Shown here: piece after piece, positions 26,712 through 32,811 of the stretch | How positions within the stretch are numbered: the stretch's first letter is position 1 | Layout: each line of letters opens with the position of its first letter | Virus record (IMG/VR): IMGVR_UViG_3300042154_002918 | Coordinates: 1 to 51,447 of that record | Direction: 5' to 3' (one strand) | DNA from: a virus | DNA length: 51,447 nt | The notes under the pieces: generated by a model | Told to the model about the DNA's origin: nothing | Databases searched by the model: none | The model's input: only the letters and a program-made list of their open reading frames with translations | Made by a program: the position numbers and the translations under genes

Positions 26712-27173
26712 ATGGCAAGAATAGTAAAATTAACAGAATCAGATTTAACAAGATTAGTTGAGAAAGTTCTCAAAGAACAAGAAGTTGCTGATTATATGTT
26801 TTTCAGTAATCTACAACAAATTAAAAGACAATGTGAAGTATTGTTAGAAATGGACCCTCAACAAATTGATGAAATTATTAATGAAGGAGGACATGATTGG
26901 GCTGATGACCATGTAACTGAAGCTAAAAATAATATGGACCAAGTATTCGATTTCTTAATGAATGAAACAAAAAAAGAATATATTGATTACGAAGACATTA
27001 CAGAAGGTAGAAAGAAAACCGGAACTAAATTATGTGCAAGAGGTATGGCATCCGCCAAAGCTAAATATGACGTGTACCCCTCAGCTTATGCGAATGGACA
27101 TGCTATTCAAGTATGTAAAGGTAAAATAAAAGGACTTGATGGTAAAAAACATTGTTCAGGAGCATATTGTTAA
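26712..27173 (+). CDS. Tagged Cys-containing small protein
   Basis: A 153-residue protein in three parts. The N-terminal helix (KLTESDLTRLVEKVLKEQ, residues 6-23) ends in L-K-E, a T4-type prohead protease site. The middle is acidic (QQIDEIINEGGHDWADDH). The C-terminal block of about 50 residues runs GTKLCARGMASAKAKYDVYP and SAYANGHAIQVCKGKIKG to a CSGAYC end, a compact basic Cys-containing module I recall from other environmental phage proteins. The tag type recurs at 27702 and 43663. Plausibly an internal head protein or DNA-binding virion component. A terminator follows 8 bases after the stop. Confidence 0.72.
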   Translation: MARIVKLTESDLTRLVEKVLKEQEVADYMFFSNLQQIKRQCEVLLEMDPQQIDEIINEGGHDWADDHVTEAKNNMDQVFDFLMNETKKEYIDYEDITEGRKKTGTKLCARGMASAKAKYDVYPSAYANGHAIQVCKGKIKGLDGKKHCSGAYC

Positions 27174-27180
27174 AAACTAA

Positions 27181-27210
27181 AAAAAACCTTCAAACTTGGA
27201 GGTTTTTTTA
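27181..27210 (+). terminator. Rho-independent terminator
   Basis: AAAAAACCT, short loop, AGGTTTTTT followed by more T: a hairpin with a T-rich tail 8 bases after the stop at 27173. It ends the long plus-strand transcript. Confidence 0.75.
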
Positions 27211-27236
27211 TTTTATAAATTATTTTTTTATTATGT

Positions 27237-27267
27237 TTTGGTAATATCAAAAATATGATTATCTTTG
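27237..27267 (+). promoter_or_regulatory. Bacteroidota-type promoter (-33 TTTG / -7 TATCTTTG)
   Basis: TTTG at 27237-27240, a 19-base spacer, then TATCTTTG at 27260-27267, matching the primary sigma consensus of Bacteroidota. It lies across the ATG at 27255, which argues that this ATG is not used and that translation starts at 27291, about 23 bases after the -7 box. Confidence 0.72.
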
Positions 27268-27290
27268 TGGTGTTAAAAAATACTAAACAA

Positions 27291-27701
27291 ATGAGAAGAT
27301 ATTTTAAAAGATTATTTAAGAGATTATGTTTAAGAATCTATTTAAGATTTAAAAGCATATCAAGAACTAATATGTCGTCTGTTGATGCAAATGAAATTAA
27401 GTCCTCCGCGATTTGTAGAAAATTAATTGCACATCCGGATTCAACTTTTTTAATTGCACCATTATCTCAGAAAAGATACATCAAAAATGATTCTTTAGGT
27501 GTGTTTATTGTTTTATCCAACAATAGAATTAACATTACCAATCACGTTTATAATTACGACGTTAATTTAAATCAAACTATTTCCGATAAACTAAATGGTA
27601 TTTTTGATAAAAAAGTGGAAGCTTTACGTTTAAAATTTGAAACTGAAATTAAAAGTCAAATTAAACATTCGTTAACCACAATACTTGAAAGACTAACCTA
27701 A
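27291..27701 (+). CDS. Unassigned accessory protein with basic N-terminus
   Basis: A 136-residue protein. The first about 25 residues are Arg/Lys-rich and amphipathic (MRRYFKRLFKRLCLRIYLRF), then a compact alpha/beta part (ICRKLIAHPDSTFLIAPLSQ, DSLGVFIVLSNNRINITNHV), and a C-terminal helix. The start was chosen at 27291 because the upstream ATG at 27255 overlaps the promoter; the ATG of MSSVDANEIK is a further option. It has its own host-type promoter and follows a terminator, i.e. a self-contained unit. It converges with the 27702 gene with no gap and no obvious terminator between them. Function unknown. Confidence 0.68.
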   Translation: MRRYFKRLFKRLCLRIYLRFKSISRTNMSSVDANEIKSSAICRKLIAHPDSTFLIAPLSQKRYIKNDSLGVFIVLSNNRINITNHVYNYDVNLNQTISDKLNGIFDKKVEALRLKFETEIKSQIKHSLTTILERLT

Positions 27702-28388
27702 TTAATTTTTATATTGTTCCTTAATTACTTTGATGATTAAACCTCTTAACGATTCGTTTTGAGGTTTTTTTGGTTTATAACTAACCATAGTTGGTTTGTT
27801 ACCCTTACCAATTTTTGGGTCTTTCTTTTCTTCTCTACGTTTTTGAGAACAAGCAGATTTTTTTTGACTATCACTCATTTTTCCCGCAACTCCAGCTGCC
27901 CGACATTTTGGATAACCTTTTGAATTTGCATCAGGTCGACCACATGGTGGATGTTTTCCGTCAACTTTACGACAAATATTAACCCAAGGACCACTTGGTT
28001 GTTTAGACCCTTTAGGTTTTTTCTTTGTACCAAACCAAACCGCTAAATCTTCTCTTAATAAATCTTCTTTCAATGGTAATCCATCCATAGTTGGATTAAC
28101 CGCAGAACCTTCTTCATCATTTTGTCCTCGGTAATCTTTCTTTTGTTTCATTAATATTTTGGAAATTTTTATTGTTCTATTTTCAATTTCTTTTCGTTTT
28201 TGTGGTGTTTCTTTAAAATCACCAGCAGCCTCCTCATAAGCCAATTCAGCATTCGTATATTCGTACACATTATCAGTAAAAGGGCCTAATTGGTTTTTTT
28301 CCCAAATTTGAGGTGCTAATACTATTGGAACTTTAATTGAACCTGAATTTCCTGAACCGGTTGCTTCACTAATCTTATTCTTTTTCAT
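27702..28388 (-). CDS. Cys-rich basic protein with C-terminal helical tag
   Basis: A 228-residue protein. The N-terminal half is helical and charged (NAELAYEEAAGDFKETPQKR). A basic Cys-rich module follows at about 130-185 (GPWVNICRKVDGKHPPCGRP, then GYPKCRAAGVAGKMSDSQKK and a further Cys), suggesting a small metal-binding or disulfide fold. It ends SLRGLIIKVIKEQYKN, the same V-I-K-E-Q helix that begins the protein at 26712, here at the C-terminus. No signal peptide. It could be a packaged DNA-binding protein. Divergent from 28426, convergent with 27291. Confidence 0.7.
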   Translation of the reverse strand: MKKNKISEATGSGNSGSIKVPIVLAPQIWEKNQLGPFTDNVYEYTNAELAYEEAAGDFKETPQKRKEIENRTIKISKILMKQKKDYRGQNDEEGSAVNPTMDGLPLKEDLLREDLAVWFGTKKKPKGSKQPSGPWVNICRKVDGKHPPCGRPDANSKGYPKCRAAGVAGKMSDSQKKSACSQKRREEKKDPKIGKGNKPTMVSYKPKKPQNESLRGLIIKVIKEQYKN

Positions 28389-28425
28389 ATATTTGACTTA
28401 TTAATAAATATACAATTTAACAATA

Positions 28426-28674
28426 ATGGAACACGAAAGACAACCAATCGGATTATTATTTGATAGTGTGGGGTACAATTCACCTGATGATGTAGATAAA
28501 TTAACAGATGAAATGACAATCGCACAATCTTTTTACCTTTTAACCGAAGCATTACATTATGTTCACAAAACTAGATTATTCACAATGCAAGAAACAGAAT
28601 TGGTTTCAAAGTCATTAAGAATATTACATAAGGTAATATCGGACAATTCCAATGAATCCGAAACAACAGAATAA
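28426..28674 (+). CDS. Small unassigned phage protein (82 aa)
   Basis: An 82-residue acidic helical protein (MTIAQSFYLLTEALHYVHKT, then ETELVSKSLRILHKVISDN). Its start lies 37 bases from the divergent gene 27702, in a gap containing an AATAAATA stretch. It is followed directly by a bidirectional terminator. No recognised domain and no signal peptide. Probably an accessory protein; function unknown. Confidence 0.65.
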   Translation: MEHERQPIGLLFDSVGYNSPDDVDKLTDEMTIAQSFYLLTEALHYVHKTRLFTMQETELVSKSLRILHKVISDNSNESETTE

Positions 28675-28700
28675 AAAAAAAGGTCTCACGGGACCTTTTT
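28673..28700. terminator. Bidirectional terminator
   Basis: A/T-flanked hairpin with stem AAGGTC/GACCTT, preceded by an A-run and followed by a T-run, so it can terminate the convergent genes at 28674 (+) and 28707 (-). Confidence 0.7.
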
Positions 28701-28706
28701 CTGTTT

Positions 28707-29492
28707 TTATAATTTATTACCACAAGACGGACAAAACTTAAAGTTTGATTTTGTTTTGACCCCGCATTCAGTACAATATTGTCTAATATCCTGAGATGTC
28801 TTATTTTTAGTGGTTAGTGGTTGTATCTTATACAATATCTGATGAGAAGTATAAGAATTAAATTCTTCATATGAGTTTTGGAAATTTTGGTCCGATTTCC
28901 CACCTTTTTCAACTCTACCAGTCTCAATTGATTTTTTGGAACGAGTACGAGGTATACTCAAATCAACTGATGATGTATTAGTATAATATGCGTTTGAACC
29001 TCCAATAATACTTGTTGTATTAGTTGTAAATGTTGTTGGAGAAACATATCCACCTGTATGGTTTAAATTTCCGTACAATACATCATTCGCCCATGGACGA
29101 TATGTACCGGAATGATTCAGATTAAGGTTATTCACATGAACAACTCTTTCGTCGTAGAACTCTACCCTAACATCCCCGTTTAACGATATTGCCGATTGAT
29201 TTTCGGAAGTATTATTAACAGAGTAGGTACTGAACTGAAATTTGTTATTAGTGTCTAAAAACCTCTCTAAAAAGATTCTTTCACCCGGTCTTAAAACTAA
29301 ACCACTTTGAGAGATATAATCTCCGTTCAATTTAATTTTACAAAGTACTGTTTTTTTTGTTGGGTTATGAATTTCGAATTCGAAATTGTCTTGGTCTTCC
29401 ATGAAGACTACGTGTCCATTGTAGATTTTTAGACGCGATTTTTTCTTTGTGATGTGAGCGTTTGGTTTGCTCACCGCAGTTGTGTAATTCAT
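28707..29492 (-). CDS. Beta-domain protein with C-terminal zinc ribbon
   Basis: A 261-residue protein in two parts. Residues about 20-115 are a beta-rich domain (RLKIYNGHVVFMEDQDNFEF, EIHNPTKKTVLCKIKLNGDY, GLVLRPGERIFLERFLD), a recurring pattern in large environmental phages. Residues 115-235 are a Ser/Thr/Asn-rich linker. The last about 25 residues are a clear zinc ribbon: C-x2-C ... C-x2-C (YCTECGVKTKSNFKFCPSCG). Zinc ribbons bind nucleic acid or protein. It may be a virion decoration or nucleic-acid-binding protein. No signal peptide. It follows a terminator and a 172-base gap that also carries the promoter of the next plus-strand gene. Confidence 0.72.
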   Translation of the reverse strand: MNYTTAVSKPNAHITKKKSRLKIYNGHVVFMEDQDNFEFEIHNPTKKTVLCKIKLNGDYISQSGLVLRPGERIFLERFLDTNNKFQFSTYSVNNTSENQSAISLNGDVRVEFYDERVVHVNNLNLNHSGTYRPWANDVLYGNLNHTGGYVSPTTFTTNTTSIIGGSNAYYTNTSSVDLSIPRTRSKKSIETGRVEKGGKSDQNFQNSYEEFNSYTSHQILYKIQPLTTKNKTSQDIRQYCTECGVKTKSNFKFCPSCGNKL

Positions 29493-29616
29493 TTTACTTA
29501 ATTTTATAATAGTTAATGACTATGTTACTGATACCTTCGTGTCCGTGAATACTCAAAAGTCAAAATGACTCGGGACCAATAATCTAAAATCTATGAATAA
29601 ATATATGTGAAAAAAT

Positions 29617-29647
29617 TTTGTGGTGTAGTGAAAAGTATTTATATTTG
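29617..29647 (+). promoter_or_regulatory. Bacteroidota-type promoter (-33 TTTG / -7 TATATTTG)
   Basis: TTTG at 29617-29620, 19-base spacer, TATATTTG at 29640-29647; the ATG at 29665 lies 17 bases further on. Same architecture and spacing as the promoters at 27237 and 31141. Confidence 0.82.
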
Positions 29648-29664
29648 TAGAAAATTTATAAATT

Positions 29665-29937
29665 ATGAAAAAATTATTTATTACTTTAGTATTACTTGTT
29701 GGAACATTAACATTTTCTCAAACTAAACCAAAAACAAAAGACATCGATAAGGATATCAATGTCTTATTAGATTCGTTATCTAAAGTCTATAAAGTAAAAG
29801 TTGGTTCAGTTATTGTTGAGGATTATCCTAATTTAAGAGTCACGTCAATTGCCTATTATCAAAACGATGAATTAACCTACAAAGTTATTCAAACAGAAAA
29901 AAACCCAACAAAAAGAAATATATTTGGCAACTATTAA
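29665..29937 (+). CDS. Small secreted protein (signal peptide)
   Basis: A 90-residue protein with a textbook Sec signal peptide: positive MKK, hydrophobic LFITLVLLVGTLT, then FSQ as a Flavobacteria-style cleavage region near residue 19. The mature part is about 70 residues, basic and alpha/beta-like (DIDKDINVLLDSLSKVYKVK), with no Cys. It should be exported to the periplasm or beyond. It has a host-type promoter and overlaps the end of the convergent gene by 4 bases. An accessory (moron-like) gene acting on the host envelope or against competing phages is likely; the function is not known. Confidence 0.82.
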   Translation: MKKLFITLVLLVGTLTFSQTKPKTKDIDKDINVLLDSLSKVYKVKVGSVIVEDYPNLRVTSIAYYQNDELTYKVIQTEKNPTKRNIFGNY

Positions 29938-31106
29938 ATAGTTTTATTACAGTTTGCGGTGACACTATATCCGGTTTTAATCTTATATGTTCCAATTGGT
30001 GAATAAACTTTAAGTCCTGATTCACCAGAAGGTCCATTAAAATTTAAAGTTACTGGGCCTGTTTGTTGTGTATAAACAACAAATTCTTTAACACCTTGTT
30101 CACATAAACGTTTAAGGTCGTCTAATGGGTCACCAACTTCATCATTTCCTCCACCAAAACTTTTTGTTGGGTCTATTAAAAGTTGTTTAAATAATTCTTC
30201 ATAACTATTGGCAGTTATTTTAATAATTTTACTACCACTAACCGATACATTATTTTTTAAATTAATAAGTGTTAATTGGTAAACATATAATGGAACCCAT
30301 TTAAAATTTCTATATACATGAGCACGTGTTGTAACATATCCGGTGTCTTGAGTTATTACATTATTTTTATTAGTAACAATTAATCTATCAGGAATACTTC
30401 CGGTATCAAAAGTTATAACACCTTTACCAAATAATTTTTCATTGGTTAACACATAATCATACCTTTCTTCACCTTGTCCTGCGTTTATTTTTCTACCGGG
30501 CCATTGACAAATATTTTGGGAATCCGAATCTCTAACCTCTCCAGTTCCTTTAATATCGAAATTAACAAATTGTTCCTGTTTGTATAATTTAATTAATTCA
30601 GGATTTTTACTGTCACCTTTAGTTTTATCATATGGTGTTTTACCTAAAACAACTTGGCTAGCATCCTTAGGTCCTTCAATAATTAAAGTACCGTTTTCAA
30701 TTAACTCAGGAAATATTTCTTGAAAATATTGTTTAACCGAATTGGCTCTTGCCAAAGCTAAACTTCCTTTTGTTTCAAACCCTTTTGGATTTGTCACATT
30801 TGATTCTCCCGCACTAATATTTACAATAAATTCGTTACCACCACTTTTTTTAATAAATTCTTCAATTTTAGGTTTTAAAGCCTCAATAGAATTTTTAACA
30901 ACATCAGATTGATATTCACCAAATTTAAATTGATTTCCAATTTTTTGTGTTGGAAATACCGTATTAGCAGATGATGTAGTTGTTTTAGTTGCAATTGGTT
31001 GTACCGCCTGTTCTAAAGTTAAATATTGTCTATTTGTTGCGGATTCATGAAGATTTAATATCCTATTTCTTTCATCTTCATCTATATTCCATGTTTGTTT
31101 AATCAT
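29934..31106 (-). CDS. Tagged OmpA-like domain protein (390 aa)
   Basis: Residues 1-32 are a charged tag (MIKQ-W-N-I ... RILNLHESATNRQYLTLEQ) almost identical to the tag of the protein at 31622. Residues about 60-135 look like an OmpA-type peptidoglycan-binding core (FKFGEYQSDVVKNSIEALKP, GSLALARANSVKQYFQ). The C-terminal 240 residues are beta-rich and unassigned. There is no Sec signal peptide, unusual for OmpA-like domains. L-H-E and T-L-E at the end of the tag fit a T4-type prohead protease site, so it may be packaged in the capsid and acquire its mature N-terminus there. A TATTTATT box lies upstream. Confidence 0.78.
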   Translation of the reverse strand: MIKQTWNIDEDERNRILNLHESATNRQYLTLEQAVQPIATKTTTSSANTVFPTQKIGNQFKFGEYQSDVVKNSIEALKPKIEEFIKKSGGNEFIVNISAGESNVTNPKGFETKGSLALARANSVKQYFQEIFPELIENGTLIIEGPKDASQVVLGKTPYDKTKGDSKNPELIKLYKQEQFVNFDIKGTGEVRDSDSQNICQWPGRKINAGQGEERYDYVLTNEKLFGKGVITFDTGSIPDRLIVTNKNNVITQDTGYVTTRAHVYRNFKWVPLYVYQLTLINLKNNVSVSGSKIIKITANSYEELFKQLLIDPTKSFGGGNDEVGDPLDDLKRLCEQGVKEFVVYTQQTGPVTLNFNGPSGESGLKVYSPIGTYKIKTGYSVTANCNKTI

Positions 31107-31120
31107 TTTAACTATTTTAT

Positions 31121-31128
31121 AATAAATA
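31121..31128 (-). promoter_or_regulatory. TATTTATT, variant of the recurrent octamer
   Basis: On the coding strand TATTTATT lies 14 bases before the start at 31106. One mismatch from the consensus seen upstream of other late genes. Confidence 0.3.
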
Positions 31129-31140
31129 TAACCAAAAAAT

Positions 31141-31171
31141 TTTGTGGGTAATTAAAAAATATTTATATTTG
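31141..31171 (+). promoter_or_regulatory. Bacteroidota-type promoter (-33 TTTG / -7 TATATTTG)
   Basis: TTTG at 31141-31144, 19-base spacer, TATATTTG at 31164-31171, ATG at 31197. Sequence and spacing match the other two promoters of this kind in the window. Confidence 0.82.
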
Positions 31172-31196
31172 TACAAATATTAAAACATCTACACAT

Positions 31197-31586
31197 ATGA
31201 AAAACTTAATTACCATCATTCTTTTTATTTTTATTTCAAATTTATCATTTGGTCAAATTCAAGCCGTAAAAGCGGGGAACTATTATGAATTAAATGATTT
31301 GTGGAAACGTGATTCCATATCAGTTAAACAATTAATGGATACCTACAAATTAGATATCTCTAATTTAGTTTATGTTAAATTTTTTGGCGATTTTGAATTA
31401 AGTCAAGAATTACACGATAACTACTCTTACACAACATATGTTTATGCACTAGACAAGAAAACAGGTGTTGTCACTATGGAATCAATTCCTCACGTAAATA
31501 AAATACCAAAACCTAACAAATATGTTATGGTTTATTGTTTTGATAATTATACTGACAGTAAAATTATTAATATTAAGGTATTTTAA
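31197..31586 (+). CDS. Secreted accessory protein (signal peptide)
   Basis: A 129-residue protein with a Sec signal peptide (NLITIILFIFISNLSFGQ) whose cleavage region FGQ is near residue 20. The mature part is about 109 residues, aromatic and beta-rich (SNLVYVKFFGDFELSQELHD, YSYTTYVYALDKKTGVV). It has one Cys, so no disulfide within the chain. It has a host-type promoter and a bidirectional terminator right after the stop: an independent moron-like cassette. It is probably exported to the host envelope. I do not recognise a family. Confidence 0.82.
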   Translation: MKNLITIILFIFISNLSFGQIQAVKAGNYYELNDLWKRDSISVKQLMDTYKLDISNLVYVKFFGDFELSQELHDNYSYTTYVYALDKKTGVVTMESIPHVNKIPKPNKYVMVYCFDNYTDSKIINIKVF

Positions 31587-31587
31587 T

Positions 31588-31623
31588 AAAAAAAAAAAGG
31601 GTCTTAATAGACCCTTTTTTTTT
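31588..31623. terminator. Bidirectional terminator
   Basis: A-run, GGGTCT, TAAT loop, AGACCC, T-run. It lies exactly between the convergent genes ending at 31586 (+) and 31622 (-) and works in both directions. Confidence 0.85.
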
Positions 31624-32728
31624 ATTGTTGTTGTTTCATTATTTGAGGAAGTTTAATAATTAATCTTCTATTAGGTGCCGTTTGATTTTCATCTGTTACG
31701 TCAGGCCATTTTTTACCCTTAGCAAATTGGTCAGTTTCTCCAATACCTTTAGGTATAAAATTTAATTTAATTCCCGGTAAACTATTTTTAAGAAGTGAAG
31801 CAATTGTTTCTGCTCTTTTTTTAGATAAATCCATATTATAATCTTTTCTTTTTTGACCTGTTTTAAGTTTACCTTCAGGGTCTTCATCGATAGATGCTGA
31901 TGATATTACTTCTACATCTCCTGTAGCATCAGAATAATTAGTTTTAATTGATTTGATAAAATCTTTAAATTCTTGTTTAGCCTCATCTGTTAAATTAGTC
32001 TCATTAAATCTAAATGGACTTTCAATATTTAATTCAAATGGTATATCTGTTGGTATGTCTTCAGGTGTTTCAGGTGTAGGTTTATTTGAAAAATATTTAG
32101 CACTAACACCAGGAAACAATTGTATTAAAATTCCTTTATTACCTTTTTTAACATACATTACTGGTGATATTGTATCATCTTCAGATTCTTCATACCTACC
32201 TTCTAATAAAGTTATATCCATCGCCACTATTTTTGCGGTATAAACTGTTGGTACTCCAACTTTTGTTTTGTCAAGTGCATGTGGAAGTCTTTTGTCTGAG
32301 AATGGGGGTGACATGGCAATAAGTTTATATTCAACATTATTATATTGCATAGGCCTAATACCTTGTGAGGATAACGAAGTTGCACCAATTTCATTCCAAT
32401 ATTCGTCAGTAATTTTAAAATTTAAACCCCAACCTTTATCGGAAATTAACTCCCCTGATTTATAATTAACTTTAAAATTATATAAATCACCACCTATATA
32501 AGTCCAAGGAGTCGCCTCTTTATTTTTTCTATCATCCCATACTGAACAGTATAAGTAACCTTCGTTAATTTTAAAATATAGTGGAGTATTAACTATTTGA
32601 TAATAAGAATCATCTATTACTTCTTCGTTTTCTTGTTCTGATAAGTACAATCTTTTAGTTGCACTCTCATGAAGATTTAAAATTCTATTTTTTTCATCCT
32701 CATTTATATTCCAATTCTGTTTAATCAT
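31622..32728 (-). CDS. Tagged OmpA-like domain protein (368 aa)
   Basis: The N-terminal tag MIKQNWNINEDEKNRILNLH-ESAT is nearly identical to the protein at 29934, followed by RLYLSEQ; L-H-E and L-S-E both fit the (L/I)xE consensus. Residues about 40-225 are an unassigned beta-rich region. Residues about 235-365 are a clear OmpA-like peptidoglycan-binding domain (FRFNETNLTDEAKQEFKDFI, then LSKKRAETIASLLKNSL and NRRLIIKLPQ), with the usual A-x-x-V/I helix and final basic N-R-R. There is no signal peptide. Transcription starts near a TATTTATA box. With 29934 it forms a paralogous pair. Confidence 0.82.
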   Translation of the reverse strand: MIKQNWNINEDEKNRILNLHESATKRLYLSEQENEEVIDDSYYQIVNTPLYFKINEGYLYCSVWDDRKNKEATPWTYIGGDLYNFKVNYKSGELISDKGWGLNFKITDEYWNEIGATSLSSQGIRPMQYNNVEYKLIAMSPPFSDKRLPHALDKTKVGVPTVYTAKIVAMDITLLEGRYEESEDDTISPVMYVKKGNKGILIQLFPGVSAKYFSNKPTPETPEDIPTDIPFELNIESPFRFNETNLTDEAKQEFKDFIKSIKTNYSDATGDVEVISSASIDEDPEGKLKTGQKRKDYNMDLSKKRAETIASLLKNSLPGIKLNFIPKGIGETDQFAKGKKWPDVTDENQTAPNRRLIIKLPQIMKQQQ

Positions 32729-32742
32729 TTCTATTGTTTTAC

Positions 32743-32750
32743 TATAAATA
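32743..32750 (-). promoter_or_regulatory. TATTTATA octamer before OmpA-like gene
   Basis: Exact TATTTATA on the coding strand, 14 bases before the start at 32728. Candidate late-promoter element. Confidence 0.4.
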
Positions 32751-32762
32751 CTTCGAAAAAAA

Positions 32763-32790
32763 AAAAGAGGACAAATATTTGTCCTCTTTT
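32763..32790. terminator. Terminator hairpin after capsid gene
   Basis: A 28-base perfect palindrome (AAAAGAGGACAAAT and its complement) 21 bases beyond the stop of the capsid gene, flanked by A and T runs. It probably ends the head transcript and insulates it from the OmpA-like gene. Confidence 0.82.
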
Positions 32791-32811
32791 TGGTATATCA
32801 TAAGATATTGA

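Noticed and set aside
27255-27290. Upstream ATG for the 27291 gene
   Set aside because: It overlaps the -7 element of a consensus promoter, so it would not be in the transcript.
29493-29664. Possible small RNA or tRNA in the 172-base gap
   Set aside because: No cloverleaf or conserved RNA structure seen; the gap is explained by the promoter of 29665 and the leader of 28707.
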